Shown in pieces: positions 15,085 through 25,139 of a DNA stretch of 29,025 nucleotides. The notes under the pieces are model-generated. The model worked only from the letters and a program-made list of their open reading frames with translations. It was not told the DNA's origin and made no database searches. The DNA comes from an uncultured Bacilli bacterium (lineage in GTDB: Bacteria; Bacillota_I; Bacilli_A; RF39; UBA660): the NCBI GenBank assembly GCA_934167695.1, contig CAKPLP010000013.1:1-29025 (forward strand), read 5' to 3'. The position numbers and the translations under genes were made by a program. Numbering within the stretch: position 1 is the stretch's first letter; each line of letters starts with the position of its first letter.

Positions 15085-16143
15085 ATGAAAAACAATCCAA
15101 AAATATCAGTAATTATACCAGTATATAACTGTGATAAATATATAAAAAGATTAATAGAATCTATACTTATACAAAATTATACAAACTATGAGGTAATTAT
15201 ATTAAACGATGGTTCAACAGATAATACAAAAAGTATTTTAGATGCCATTAATGATAAGAAATTTACAATTATAAATAAAAAAAATTCAGGTGTATCAGAC
15301 AGTCGTAATATAGGTATAGAACATTCTACTGGTGAATTATTATTGTTTCTGGATTCTGATGATTATATTAATAAAAATTATTTTTCCACTATTATAAAGA
15401 TATACAATAATTATCAAGATGTAGATTTAATAAATTTTGGTTTTTATTCAGAAGTAGAAGACAAAAATCTAAATGTAATAAGTTCCGATAAAATCAACTA
15501 TAAAACCATACTATTAAAAAACAAGAATATGATTAAAAAAAACTTTGTTGATTTATGGGATAATACAATGTTATATAATGTTTGGAATAAGGTATATATA
15601 ACAGAAATTATTAAAAAAAATAATATTAGATTTTATGATAAAAATTGGGGTGAGGATGTCCAATTTAATAGAGAATATTTATTATTAACAAATAAACTTT
15701 ATAATTCAAATTCCTGCTTTTATCACTATATTCGAGAAAGACAAGGAGCCCAAACAAAAAAATATAATCCGGACCTCTTTAATATTAGAAAAAAAGAATT
15801 TTATGAATTTAATGAGTATTTTGAAAAATATCATATAATCAAGGAAGAATATTATGAGTTTTCATGTAGAAGATATATTGAAAGAGTGCTAGGATGTATA
15901 GAAAATATATATAATGGAAATTTAAAAATTAAATCTAGATATTTACAGATAAAAAATATTATTAATGATCCACTTACAATAGAAGCTATAAAGCATGTTA
16001 AACCTAATAGTAAAAAAATAAAAATAATGATAATACCTATAAAGTTAAAATTAGTAATATTAACTATGGTAATGGGAAAATCATTTAATATAATGAAAAA
16101 TAAATTTCCGGGATTATTCAATAAAATGAAAAATAGGAGGTAA
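15085..16143 (+). CDS. GT2-family glycosyltransferase (first of three)
   Basis: GT-A fold inverting glycosyltransferase. The N-terminal 110 residues carry ISVIIPVYN, NDGSTDNT, SGVSDSRNIG and the metal-binding D90-S-D-D93, the usual GT2 nucleotide-sugar site. The C-terminal 240 residues are specific to this protein. AAAGGAGTG upstream fixes the ATG at 15085 (MKNNPK); the frame continues to a GTG at 15010 through the terminator hairpin, but that has a poor site. The product has 352 residues. It ends 3 bp before the CDP-glycerol transferase gene. Sugar and linkage unknown. Confidence 0.9.
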   Translation: MKNNPKISVIIPVYNCDKYIKRLIESILIQNYTNYEVIILNDGSTDNTKSILDAINDKKFTIINKKNSGVSDSRNIGIEHSTGELLLFLDSDDYINKNYFSTIIKIYNNYQDVDLINFGFYSEVEDKNLNVISSDKINYKTILLKNKNMIKKNFVDLWDNTMLYNVWNKVYITEIIKKNNIRFYDKNWGEDVQFNREYLLLTNKLYNSNSCFYHYIRERQGAQTKKYNPDLFNIRKKEFYEFNEYFEKYHIIKEEYYEFSCRRYIERVLGCIENIYNGNLKIKSRYLQIKNIINDPLTIEAIKHVKPNSKKIKIMIIPIKLKLVILTMVMGKSFNIMKNKFPGLFNKMKNRR

Positions 16144-16146
16144 AAT

Positions 16147-17361
16147 ATGAAAAAAATATTGCAAAAAATAAAATATTTAAAATTAAGTGACATTTTATCT
16201 CCAATTATTTTTATATTAGTATTACCACTTGCAACTATATATAGAATATATTTAAGGTTAACTAATAAAAAATTATGGTTAATATGTGAAGATGGTTATA
16301 CCGCTAGAGATAATGGATATCACTTTTTTAAATACATGATGGACAAGCATCCAGAATATATAACATATTATGTTATAAAAAAACAAGAACCAGACTACCA
16401 AAAAATAAAACAATATGATAAAAATATTATTGAGTTTAAATCTTTAAAACATTGGATTTACTATATGAGTGCAAGTGAAAACATTAGTATTCATAAGCAT
16501 GGTAATCCCTGTAGGTCATTTTGGTATGTAATGCATGTAGTTTTAAAATTATATAATAATCGAGTGTTTTTACAACATGGTGTAATAAAAGATGATTTAC
16601 CATTTGTTCACTATAAAAATGCTAGATTCAAAATTTTTATATGTAGTGCAAAAAGAGAATATGAATTTGTAAAAAAAACATTTGGATACCCTGAAGGAGT
16701 TGTTCAGAATACTGGATTAGCACGCTTTGATAATTTACACAATTTAAAAATAAATAATAAACAAATTTTATTTATGCCAACTTGGAGAAGTTGGTTTGGT
16801 GGAACGACAAAATTTGATCATAATAAGGAAGCTTTTAGAAATACTGATTTTTTCAAATATTGGAGTGCTTTAATGAATGATAATAAACTAATAAGTTACA
16901 TTGAAAAAAACAATATAACAATATATTTTTATCCACATCAACATATGCAAAAATTTTTACATACATTTAAAACTAATTCTAACAATATCAAAATAATTAA
17001 TAATTCCAATATAGATATACAAAAACTTTTGAAAGAGTCACCATTATTAGTAACAGACTATTCAAGTGTATTTATGGATTTTGCTTATATGAATAAACCA
17101 GTTTTATATTATCAATTTGATGAAGAAGAATTTAGACAAAAGCATTTACCAATAGGTTATTTTGATTATAAAAAAGATGGTTTCGGAAAGATATTAACAA
17201 CAAAAGATGAATTAGTATCTAACATAATTAACTTAATAGATAATAATTATATAGATGAAACAAAATATACAAATAGAAGAAAAAATTTCTTTGAAAAAAG
17301 AGATCAAAATAATTGTTTAAGAATATTTTTAGCAATAGAAAAATCGGAGGTGAAAAAATGA
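16147..17361 (+). CDS. CDP-glycerol glycerophosphotransferase-family protein (TagB/TagF-like)
   Basis: Probably transfers glycerol phosphate from CDP-glycerol to the growing lipid-linked glycan. A membrane-associating hydrophobic stretch near residues 12-40 precedes a GT-B-like fold with the family landmarks LQHGV (about 142-146), ICSAKREYEFV, MPTWRSWFGG and TDYSSVFMDFAY (about 303-314), the last pair containing residues that bind CDP-glycerol in TagF. AGGAGG precedes the ATG. It shares four bases (ATGA) with the GT4 gene, so the two are translationally coupled. The presence of this enzyme inside a Wzx/Wzy locus suggests a phosphoglycerol-decorated polysaccharide instead of a plain teichoic acid. 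Ribitol-phosphate transfer is possible in the same family. Confidence 0.88.
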   Translation: MKKILQKIKYLKLSDILSPIIFILVLPLATIYRIYLRLTNKKLWLICEDGYTARDNGYHFFKYMMDKHPEYITYYVIKKQEPDYQKIKQYDKNIIEFKSLKHWIYYMSASENISIHKHGNPCRSFWYVMHVVLKLYNNRVFLQHGVIKDDLPFVHYKNARFKIFICSAKREYEFVKKTFGYPEGVVQNTGLARFDNLHNLKINNKQILFMPTWRSWFGGTTKFDHNKEAFRNTDFFKYWSALMNDNKLISYIEKNNITIYFYPHQHMQKFLHTFKTNSNNIKIINNSNIDIQKLLKESPLLVTDYSSVFMDFAYMNKPVLYYQFDEEEFRQKHLPIGYFDYKKDGFGKILTTKDELVSNIINLIDNNYIDETKYTNRRKNFFEKRDQNNCLRIFLAIEKSEVKK

Positions 17362-18575
17362 AATTATTAATAATATCACCAGGATACTTAACAATGCCCG
17401 CCATTAATGGAGGAGCAATAGAAGGTTTAATTGATACCATTACAGAAGAAAATGAAATATATAAAAAAGCAACATTTATAATATATTCAATAAGTGATGG
17501 CAATAAAATACCAATAAATAATAAAAAAAATACAGTTTATAAATATATAAATATAAATAGTAAAAAATATAAACTAAAAAGATTATTTTTAGCATTGATT
17601 AATAAAATTCCAAATGTATATGTTGGAAAAGCTTATATACGAGAAGTTATAAAAATGATAAAAAAGGAAAATGAAGAATTTGATGCTATTATAGTTGAAA
17701 ATAATCCTATATTTGCAATACCTTTAAGAAAAAATTTTAAATGTCCAATAATTCTTCATTTACATAATGATTATTTAAATAATACAAGTAAATTAGCAAC
17801 TAAAACCTTAAACAGTTTAACACAAATACTTACTGTAAGTAATTATATTGGTAATAGAATAAAAACTATTGATCCTAAAACAACAAAAGTAAAAACATTA
17901 TACAATGGAATAGATTTACAAAAATTTAATAAGAAAATAACTAAAAATGAGAAAGAAGAATTTCTAAAAAAATATAATATTGATTCTAATCAAAAAGTAA
18001 TATTATATACAGGAAGAATCATGCCAGAAAAAGGTGTAAAAGAATTAATAACAGCCTTTCTCAATGTAAAGATGACTCATAATAATCTAAAATTGTTAAT
18101 AGTAGGAAGCTCATTTTTCAAAAATGCAAAACTAACACCTTATCAACAAGAATTAAAAAAAATGTGTGCAGGTCATGAAAGTGATATAATTTTTACAGGA
18201 TATATTGATCATGATAAAATAGTAAATATCTATAAAAGTTGTGATATTCAAGTTGTTCCGTCGATTTGGGGTGAACCACTTGCAACAACAGTCATAGAGG
18301 GAATGGCATCAGGAATACCCCTTATAGTAAATAATGTAGGAGGAATACCAGAGATGGTTGATAAAGAATGTGCATTATTTTGTGAAACAAAAACTCTTAT
18401 AAATGATATAGAAAAAAATATAAATTTATTATTAGAAGATAAAAATAATTTAAGAAAGAAACTTACAATCAATTCACTATCAAAAGTAAAAACATTTGAA
18501 AAAAGTATTTTCTACTCTAATTATATAGACAATATAGAAAATATAATTAAAACAAAAGATGTGTATAATGGATAA
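17358..18575 (+). CDS. GT4-family glycosyltransferase
   Basis: GT-B fold retaining glycosyltransferase of 405 residues. It has a glycine-rich N-terminal start (ISPGYLTMPAINGGA), the hinge region YTGRIMPEKGVKELI near 215-230, and the C-terminal E306-x7-E314 pair in WGEPLATTVIEGMASG, which contacts the nucleotide sugar. GGAGGTG is well placed for ATG 17358, which overlaps the previous stop as ATGA; the frame's earlier start 45 bp upstream lacks a site. It overlaps the next gene by 8 bp. Typical of EpsF/CapM-type enzymes that add hexoses or amino-hexoses; the exact sugar is not visible. Confidence 0.92.
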   Translation: MKLLIISPGYLTMPAINGGAIEGLIDTITEENEIYKKATFIIYSISDGNKIPINNKKNTVYKYININSKKYKLKRLFLALINKIPNVYVGKAYIREVIKMIKKENEEFDAIIVENNPIFAIPLRKNFKCPIILHLHNDYLNNTSKLATKTLNSLTQILTVSNYIGNRIKTIDPKTTKVKTLYNGIDLQKFNKKITKNEKEEFLKKYNIDSNQKVILYTGRIMPEKGVKELITAFLNVKMTHNNLKLLIVGSSFFKNAKLTPYQQELKKMCAGHESDIIFTGYIDHDKIVNIYKSCDIQVVPSIWGEPLATTVIEGMASGIPLIVNNVGGIPEMVDKECALFCETKTLINDIEKNINLLLEDKNNLRKKLTINSLSKVKTFEKSIFYSNYIDNIENIIKTKDVYNG

Positions 18576-19530
18576 AGTATCAATAATAATTCCCGTATAT
18601 AACTCAGAAAAGTTTTTACCAAGATGTCTTGAATCGATTATAAATCAAACATATAAAAATCTAGAAATAATAATAGTAGATGATGGTTCTACAGATAATT
18701 CAAGAAAGATCATATCAGATTATATTCAAAAAGATACACGAATAAATCTTATTTCCAAAAAAAATTCTGGAGTTAGTGCATCTAGAAATATTGGATTAGA
18801 GAAAGCTACAGGGAATTATGTTATATTTATAGATAGTGATGATTGGATAGAGTTAAAAACGATAGAAAAAATGCACGATATAATAGTAAAAGAAAATGTT
18901 GATGTAGTAAGAGCAAATTATAAAATCGTAAATAACCTAAAAACGATTAAAAAAGGTACAACAGATAATTTAATGAATCAAAAAATTACTAATCCCAAAA
19001 GTTTAATAGAAAAATTTTTATTACCACCAAAAGCTTTGCCTTGTTATTCTGTATTATTAATGTTTAATAAAAAAATAGAAATAAAATATAATGAAAAAAT
19101 TGGTTTCATGGAAGATACTTTGTTTTATATAGATATATTAAGCAAAATAGATAGTATATATCTTATGAAAGAAGAATTATATAATTATTATTATAATGAA
19201 CAAAGCAAGGTAAATAATAAAGAAAATTATTTAAATAACATTCAACAATTACTTGAAGTAAACCAAATAATAAAAAAGAAAAATCCAAATATATCAAAAA
19301 AATTAAATGCCAAACATTTAACAATAATTTTAGGATATTTAAGAAGAACAATAAATAGAGATGAAGAATATAAAAAGATATGCGATTTTTTAAATAGTAA
19401 TAATATATTTAACAACATGATTAAATATTATGATGATTCATTATGTAATATAAAAACAAAATTTCAATTAAGATTATTAAGGTTAAAAGCCTACAAAATA
19501 TTAAAAATATTCTGGTCAATAATAGAATAG
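18568..19530 (+). CDS. GT2-family glycosyltransferase (second)
   Basis: Same N-terminal catalytic layout as its two neighbours in the locus: VSIIIPVYNSEKFLPRCLES, DDGSTDNS, SGVSASRNIG and D89-S-D-D-W. The C-terminal 200 residues differ. Two ATGs nine bases apart are possible; 18568 is chosen because it overlaps the GT4 stop, and neither has a strong ribosome site, so translation probably depends on coupling to the upstream gene. 320 residues. It resembles CpsI/EpsJ-type enzymes; specificity unknown. Confidence 0.9.
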   Translation: MDKVSIIIPVYNSEKFLPRCLESIINQTYKNLEIIIVDDGSTDNSRKIISDYIQKDTRINLISKKNSGVSASRNIGLEKATGNYVIFIDSDDWIELKTIEKMHDIIVKENVDVVRANYKIVNNLKTIKKGTTDNLMNQKITNPKSLIEKFLLPPKALPCYSVLLMFNKKIEIKYNEKIGFMEDTLFYIDILSKIDSIYLMKEELYNYYYNEQSKVNNKENYLNNIQQLLEVNQIIKKKNPNISKKLNAKHLTIILGYLRRTINRDEEYKKICDFLNSNNIFNNMIKYYDDSLCNIKTKFQLRLLRLKAYKILKIFWSIIE

Positions 19531-19539
19531 GAGTAAAGT

Positions 19540-21072
19540 ATGAAAACAAGAAAGTCATTTAAAAATTCAGTATGGGCAATGATTTCAAATACATTTTCTA
19601 TCCTTGTTGGTTTAGTAGCACAATCTTTATTTTTAAAGATTTTGAGTGTAGAATACCTTGGAATAAATGGTTTGTTTTCAAATATTATTTCAATGCTTGG
19701 AATTGTAGAATTAGGAATAGGAAATGCAATTATTTATAATCTTTATAAACCATTAGTAAAAGAAGATCATAAAACAATCAAAAAATTATTAAACTTCTAT
19801 AAAAAAAGTTATAGGTTAATAGGAATAATAGTATTTTGTCTAGGTATGATTATTTTACCATTTTTGAATATATTTATTGGTAAAGTAAATATTAATATAA
19901 ATATTAAAATAATATATATTTTATTTATTTTAGATATAACATTTTCCTACTTTCTTTCATATAAAAGATCACTTTTATACGCTGACCAAAAAAATTATAT
20001 TATAAATATAATTCATATTATATATTTAGTCTTAATGAATTCATCTCAATTATTAGTTTTATACTTTACAAAAAATTACTATTTATATCTTATAATAAAA
20101 ATAATATTTAGAATACTAGAAAACGTTATAATATCAATTATAGTAAATAAACAATATGAGTATATTAATGATAATAATAATGAAGAATTAGATGAAGAAA
20201 TAAAGAATGATATATTTACAAAAATCAAAGCCTTATTCTTTCATAAAATAGGATCATTTGTAGTTAATGGAACTGATAATTTAGTAATATCAAAATATCT
20301 AGGAGTAGTAACCGTAGGGTTATACTCAAATTATTATTTAATAATTAACTCAGTACAAACTTTATTTGGACAAGTACTAGCAGGTACAACCGCAAGTGTT
20401 GGTCATTTACTTGTAGAAAACAATCCCCAAAAAAGTTATAATGTGTTTAAAAATTTACGTTTTATAAATTTCTGGATAGCAACATTTGCAGGTGTTTCTA
20501 TATTCATTATTATGAACCCATTTATAACATTATGGATTGGTCAAAAATATCTTCTTCCAATAGAAACCCTTCTAATATTAACATTTAACTTCTACCTAAA
20601 AATGATGACTAATTGCTATTCAATTTACAAAGAAACGGCAGGCATTTTTAAAGAAGATCGCTTCGTTCCAATAATTGAATCAATAATAAATATTATTTTT
20701 TCTATTATATTAGTAAAACAAATTGGTTTATCAGGAGTATTCATAGGGACAATAATTAGTAGTCTATGCTATTGGCTATACAGTTATCCAAAATTTATTT
20801 ATAAAGGTCTTTTCAAAAAAGATTATTTTGATTATATTAAAGAAAATATAGGATACTTACTATTATTTAGTTTAATACTTATAATTAGTACATTAATATC
20901 AATAATACTTAAACAAAACAATATAATATCAACGTTTATAATAAATATTTTAATAAGTGTATTTGTTCCAAATGTGATAATATTTGTACTTTTTATAAAA
21001 GATGAAAAATTAAAATTTATTTTTTCTACATTAAAGAAAATATTAAAAAGAGGTGAAAAATATGAAAATTAA
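19540..21072 (+). CDS. Polysaccharide flippase (Wzx / MVF-MATE superfamily)
   Basis: Membrane protein of 510 residues with 12-14 hydrophobic segments and a short charged loop around 205-225 (NNNEELDEEIKND). The N-terminus (SVWAMISNTFSILVGLVAQ) and the segment NGTDNLVISKYLGVVTVGLYSNYY are typical of Wzx/RfbX-type exporters that move undecaprenyl-linked repeat units to the outer face. GGAGT precedes the ATG, 9 bp after the previous stop. It sits directly before the polymerase, the usual Wzx-Wzy order. Confidence 0.9.
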   Translation: MKTRKSFKNSVWAMISNTFSILVGLVAQSLFLKILSVEYLGINGLFSNIISMLGIVELGIGNAIIYNLYKPLVKEDHKTIKKLLNFYKKSYRLIGIIVFCLGMIILPFLNIFIGKVNININIKIIYILFILDITFSYFLSYKRSLLYADQKNYIINIIHIIYLVLMNSSQLLVLYFTKNYYLYLIIKIIFRILENVIISIIVNKQYEYINDNNNEELDEEIKNDIFTKIKALFFHKIGSFVVNGTDNLVISKYLGVVTVGLYSNYYLIINSVQTLFGQVLAGTTASVGHLLVENNPQKSYNVFKNLRFINFWIATFAGVSIFIIMNPFITLWIGQKYLLPIETLLILTFNFYLKMMTNCYSIYKETAGIFKEDRFVPIIESIINIIFSIILVKQIGLSGVFIGTIISSLCYWLYSYPKFIYKGLFKKDYFDYIKENIGYLLLFSLILIISTLISIILKQNNIISTFIINILISVFVPNVIIFVLFIKDEKLKFIFSTLKKILKRGEKYEN

Positions 21073-22285
21073 ATTAAACTTTAATTTGAAAATATTTACT
21101 CTTATCTTTATTCTAATAATTCCATTTTTATGTCCAAATTATATAACTAATAGAGTTGCAATAATTGGAAAATTTATTAATTTATCAAAATATTTTGAAT
21201 TATTAATACTATTAGTAATAGGACTAGTATATATTGGTAAAAAAAATAAAATATTTATATTTATACTTTTATACTATATTACAATGTTTATAAGTTGCTT
21301 ACTAAATAATATTCCATTAACTAATTTTCTAAACAAAGTAGTATATGTTATAGGACCATTATTAATAATTATTATATTTGGTAAAAAGTACACTTATGAA
21401 ATGATTCTTGCATTTTTGTGTTTTTATGAAATTTGTATATATATAAATATGATTTCAATATTAAAATATCCACAACATGGTTTATATACAATAAAAACAT
21501 ACTTTACACCTTTCCTTATAGAAAAATATGATTATTGGTTTATCGGAATAGATAATTCACATATTATGTATTTTATACCGGGACTGCTTTTTTCATGTAT
21601 TTATTCATTTTACAAAGGTGACAAACTTAGTTTAAGAACAATTTTATTATTAATTGCAATAATTATATCTGCAGTTATTAGATGGTCAGCAACAACCATT
21701 GTCTTTACTTTTTTAATTACTTTATTTCTCATATTTAGAAGATGGATACAAAATATAAATATTTTAAATATGAAAAATTATATTATAGCATCTTTAACTA
21801 TGAACTTTTTAATTGTTATTTGTAGAATCCAAAATATATTTAAATATATAATAGTGGATATATTAAAAAAGGATTTAACATTTACAAATAGGACTTATAT
21901 TTGGGATGATACCATTAAACTTATAAGTAAGAAACCAATATTAGGTTATGGTTACGAATCAGAAGCTCAAAGGTATATTAAGGGAATTTCTTTTCATGCG
22001 TTTCATTCACACAATGCTATATTAGATATTTTATATTTTGGTGGAATAATAGCCTTATTAATCTATTTAATAATATTATTCATGGCTGCCAAAAAATTAA
22101 AAAATAGTAAAGAAAAAAATTTATCATCAATATTAGCATTTTTTACCTTACTAGTCTTTATAATATCACTGACAGAAACATATAGCATGTTTATGATTTT
22201 TTCAATAATTTCATTAATATCAATATATGACATTATCATAAAAGATATTAAATTTAGAAAAGAAAGAAGGTTAAACTATGCCTAA
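21062..22285 (+). CDS. Wzy-like polysaccharide polymerase / O-antigen ligase-family protein
   Basis: Polytopic membrane protein of 407 residues with about ten segments and the characteristic outer loop followed by GYGYESEAQRY and HAFHSHNAILDILYFGG, the part of the O-antigen ligase/polymerase family (PF04932) that carries the H-x-H-N-like catalytic stretch. It would join repeat units outside the membrane. GAGGTG is well placed for ATG 21062; a GTG nine bases upstream lies within that site and is discarded. It overlaps the flippase by 11 bp and the next GT2 gene by 8 bp. Wzy sequences diverge strongly, so the call rests on topology, loop motif and position. Confidence 0.85.
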   Translation: MKIKLNFNLKIFTLIFILIIPFLCPNYITNRVAIIGKFINLSKYFELLILLVIGLVYIGKKNKIFIFILLYYITMFISCLLNNIPLTNFLNKVVYVIGPLLIIIIFGKKYTYEMILAFLCFYEICIYINMISILKYPQHGLYTIKTYFTPFLIEKYDYWFIGIDNSHIMYFIPGLLFSCIYSFYKGDKLSLRTILLLIAIIISAVIRWSATTIVFTFLITLFLIFRRWIQNINILNMKNYIIASLTMNFLIVICRIQNIFKYIIVDILKKDLTFTNRTYIWDDTIKLISKKPILGYGYESEAQRYIKGISFHAFHSHNAILDILYFGGIIALLIYLIILFMAAKKLKNSKEKNLSSILAFFTLLVFIISLTETYSMFMIFSIISLISIYDIIIKDIKFRKERRLNYA

Positions 22286-23234
22286 TAAACTTATTTCAAT
22301 TATAGTTCCGGTATATAACTCGGAAAAGTATCTAAAAAAATGTTTAAATTCTATAATGAATCAAACATATAAACAACTTGAAATAATTATCATTAATGAT
22401 GGTTCAACAGATAATTGTCTAAATATAATTCAGGAATTACAAAAGATAGACTCAAGAATAATTTTAATAGACAAAAAAAATAATGGCGTTAGTTCAGCTA
22501 GAAATGATGGAATAAAAAAAGCCACAGGTAAGTATATAATGTTTATCGATAGTGATGATTGGATTGAAACAGATTATATTGAAACTATGTACAATTATGC
22601 AGAAAGTAAAAAACTAGATGTATGTAGAACAGGTTTCACTATTGATAGAAATGATGAACCTTGTGAAGAAGTAAGCTATATTAATGATAGTAATATTAAT
22701 ATTGACTTAAAAAAAACAAAAGAGATTTTCATTGATACTACCTTATTTCATTCAGCATGTGTCCAGTTAATTAAAAGAAATTGTGTATTAGATAATAATA
22801 TTTATTTTGATGAAGATATCTTATACGAAGAAGATTTAATATTTAATATAAAACTATATAAAGTAATAAATAAATTAGATTATGTTAATTGTTGTAAGTA
22901 TCATTATACAGCCAATGAAACAAGTGCTACTAGAAACATTGATAATATCGAAAGAATAATTTCATCAATTATAAAAAGTAATAATAAAATGATTACATTA
23001 TTTAATAATAAAGAGTTAACGAAATTAATTAATGGTAAACATCTTAAATTAATTGTTATGTATTTATATATAGTTATAAAAAAAGATTTTAAATATTTTA
23101 AAAATATATGTAAGAATATTAAAACAGACGAATTAAAAAAGATAATGAATAACTATACTTTAATTAATGTAAGTTTAAAAGAACAATTAAAAGTAATTAT
23201 GGTTTCTAAATTAGTAAAAATATATATTAAATGA
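22278..23234 (+). CDS. GT2-family glycosyltransferase (third)
   Basis: 318 residues with the GT2 core: SIIVPVYNSEKYLKKCLNSI, NDGSTDNC, NGVSSARNDG and D91-S-D-D-W. The N-terminal 100 residues closely resemble the two other GT2 proteins of this locus, suggesting they are paralogues with divergent C-terminal acceptor parts. It overlaps the polymerase gene by 8 bp and has only a modest ribosome site (AAGGTTAA), so coupling is likely. Sugar unknown. Confidence 0.9.
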   Translation: MPNKLISIIVPVYNSEKYLKKCLNSIMNQTYKQLEIIIINDGSTDNCLNIIQELQKIDSRIILIDKKNNGVSSARNDGIKKATGKYIMFIDSDDWIETDYIETMYNYAESKKLDVCRTGFTIDRNDEPCEEVSYINDSNINIDLKKTKEIFIDTTLFHSACVQLIKRNCVLDNNIYFDEDILYEEDLIFNIKLYKVINKLDYVNCCKYHYTANETSATRNIDNIERIISSIIKSNNKMITLFNNKELTKLINGKHLKLIVMYLYIVIKKDFKYFKNICKNIKTDELKKIMNNYTLINVSLKEQLKVIMVSKLVKIYIK

Positions 23235-23249
23235 GAAGGAGAAATTTAT

Positions 23250-24668
23250 ATGAAAAAAAATATAAAAAAAATAATAGGAATTTTATTTATCTTAATATTT
23301 GCAATTATTTCAATATACTTTATTACAAGTATAAATAATTTTGGAATTATCCCAAGTAAATATTTAATAATTATATATATTGCTATGGCATTAATATTTG
23401 GCATAACTTCATTATTAATTACACGTAAGAATATAGTAGCTTATATAATAGGAATTATTCTTGCAATAATATTTAGTAGTGTCTATACAGCGGCATCTAA
23501 TTATATTAATACTGCCAATAATGCTATTAATAAAGTAGTAAGTAATAAAGTAACATCAGTAAATTATTATGTTTTAGTAAAAAAAGATAGTAATATTAAT
23601 AAAATAAATGATCTTACTAATAAAAAGATTGGTTACATGAAGGATAACAATAGTATAAAACTTACAATGTTACTTAATAAAAAAATAAAATGTGATGCAG
23701 TAATGTATGAAGACTATAATAAAATATTAAGCGACTTTGCTAACGATACTCCAATAATATTAAATTCAGCCTATGTAGAAGCATTAGGGGATGAAATAAA
23801 AACATTTAGTGATACATATAAAGTAATTTATACTTTTACTGTAGAAGAAGATGTAGATACAACAGATGAGTATAAAGACATTACAAGTGAACCAATATTA
23901 GTATACTTAAGCGGTATTGATACATATGGTGAAATATCAACACGTAGTAGAAGTGACGTTAATATTCTAATTGCCATCAATCCTAAAACCCATAAAATAT
24001 TACTTGTAAATACTCCTCGTGATTACTACGTTCAATTACATGGTACAACAGGTTTAAAAGATAAACTTACACATGCTGGTATTTATGGTATAGAAAAAAG
24101 TCTAACAACAATGGAAGATTTATATAATACAGATATAAATAAATATATAAGAGTAAACTTTAACACTTTAATTAAAATAGTAGATAAAATCGGAGGCATT
24201 GATATTAATTCAGATACTTCATTTACTGCTCATACAAATAGAAATGTAATAGTTACTCAAGGTATAAATCATTTTAATGGTGAACAAGCACTAGCATATT
24301 CAAGAGAAAGATATGCTTATGCCAGTGGTGATAGACATAGGGGAGAAAATCAACAACAAGTAATAACAGCAATCATCAATAAAATAACAAATACAAAAAC
24401 ATTAATAAATAATTATGAAGATATTTTAAATACTTTATCCAATAGTTTTGAAACAGATTTTACCAATAATGAAATAAAAACATTTGCAAAAATGCAACTT
24501 GATAAAAAAATAACATGGGATATAAAATCAATTTCCGTAGATGGAACAGGTGCTAGTAACTACACATATAGTATGGGAACAAAAAACCGATTATACGTAA
24601 TGGTTCCAGATCAAAATACTGTAAATAATGCCAAAGAACAAATAAGCCAAATACTAAATGAAAAATAA
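23250..24668 (+). CDS. LytR-CpsA-Psr (LCP) ligase with N-terminal membrane and binding-protein-like part
   Basis: Probable enzyme that moves the finished glycan from undecaprenyl pyrophosphate to peptidoglycan outside the cell. Three hydrophobic segments (about residues 8-27, 33-55 and 62-84) are followed by a soluble stretch (about 105-195) that reads like one lobe of a solute-binding protein (VLVKKDSNINKINDL, KKIGYMKDN, YEDYNKILSDFANDT). The LCP domain (about 215-400) has RSDVNILIAINP, NTPRDYYVQL, DKLTHAGIYG, VDKIGGIDI and AYSRERYAYASGDRHRGENQ, holding the Arg and Asp residues that bind the pyrophosphate. AGAAGGAG precedes the ATG. It overlaps vanZ-like by 11 bp. Confidence 0.93.
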   Translation: MKKNIKKIIGILFILIFAIISIYFITSINNFGIIPSKYLIIIYIAMALIFGITSLLITRKNIVAYIIGIILAIIFSSVYTAASNYINTANNAINKVVSNKVTSVNYYVLVKKDSNINKINDLTNKKIGYMKDNNSIKLTMLLNKKIKCDAVMYEDYNKILSDFANDTPIILNSAYVEALGDEIKTFSDTYKVIYTFTVEEDVDTTDEYKDITSEPILVYLSGIDTYGEISTRSRSDVNILIAINPKTHKILLVNTPRDYYVQLHGTTGLKDKLTHAGIYGIEKSLTTMEDLYNTDINKYIRVNFNTLIKIVDKIGGIDINSDTSFTAHTNRNVIVTQGINHFNGEQALAYSRERYAYASGDRHRGENQQQVITAIINKITNTKTLINNYEDILNTLSNSFETDFTNNEIKTFAKMQLDKKITWDIKSISVDGTGASNYTYSMGTKNRLYVMVPDQNTVNNAKEQISQILNEK

Positions 24669-25110
24669 TAAAAAAGTAATTTATATATTTTTTACAGTAT
24701 TATGTATGTTAGTTATATTTACTTTTTCAAGTAAAAATAGTACAGTTTCAAATCAAACAAGTAAACAATTAATAAATAAAGTAATTACTTCTTACGAAAA
24801 AATATCTCATAAAAATATAGATAAAGAAGAATTAATTAATAAATTAAATTACCCAATAAGAAAGTTAGCACATTATAGTATTTACCTAATATTAGGAATC
24901 TTTGTTTATAACATTTTCCTGATAAGTAAAATAAAAAATAAAGAAATTATTTCAATTATAGTCTGTTTCATTTATGCATCATTAGATGAATTCCATCAGT
25001 TGTTTGTTATAGGACGTACTGCTCAAGTTAAAGATATTCTAATAGATACATTAGGTTCGATAACTGCAGTTATAATATTGAAATATATAAAAAATAAAAG
25101 AAATAATTAG
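24658..25110 (+). CDS. VanZ-family membrane protein
   Basis: 150-residue membrane protein with four to five segments and the VanZ signatures RKLAHYSIYLILG, SLDEFHQLFVIGRTAQVKDILIDTLG. Members such as VanZ affect glycopeptide (teicoplanin) sensitivity by an unclear route and often lie in surface-glycan loci. The start ATG is inside the LCP gene end, so the two are coupled. The gene ends the first transcription part of the locus; a new promoter follows. A role in resistance is not implied by the sequence alone. Confidence 0.88.
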   Translation: MKNNKKVIYIFFTVLCMLVIFTFSSKNSTVSNQTSKQLINKVITSYEKISHKNIDKEELINKLNYPIRKLAHYSIYLILGIFVYNIFLISKIKNKEIISIIVCFIYASLDEFHQLFVIGRTAQVKDILIDTLGSITAVIILKYIKNKRNN

Positions 25111-25122
25111 CATTAACAAAGA

Positions 25123-25139
25123 GAGCAAAAAGATTGCTC
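25123..25139. promoter_or_regulatory. Inverted repeat overlapping the -35 of the kinase promoter
   Basis: GAGCAA (25123-25128) and TTGCTC (25134-25139) form a perfect 6-bp inverted repeat with a 5-nt centre. The right arm is the -35 hexamer of the following promoter. No T run follows, so it is not a terminator; an operator site is possible. Confidence 0.45.

Noticed and set aside
25123..25139. Terminator between vanZ and the kinase gene
   Set aside because: The inverted repeat is not followed by a T run and its right arm is the -35 box of a promoter.
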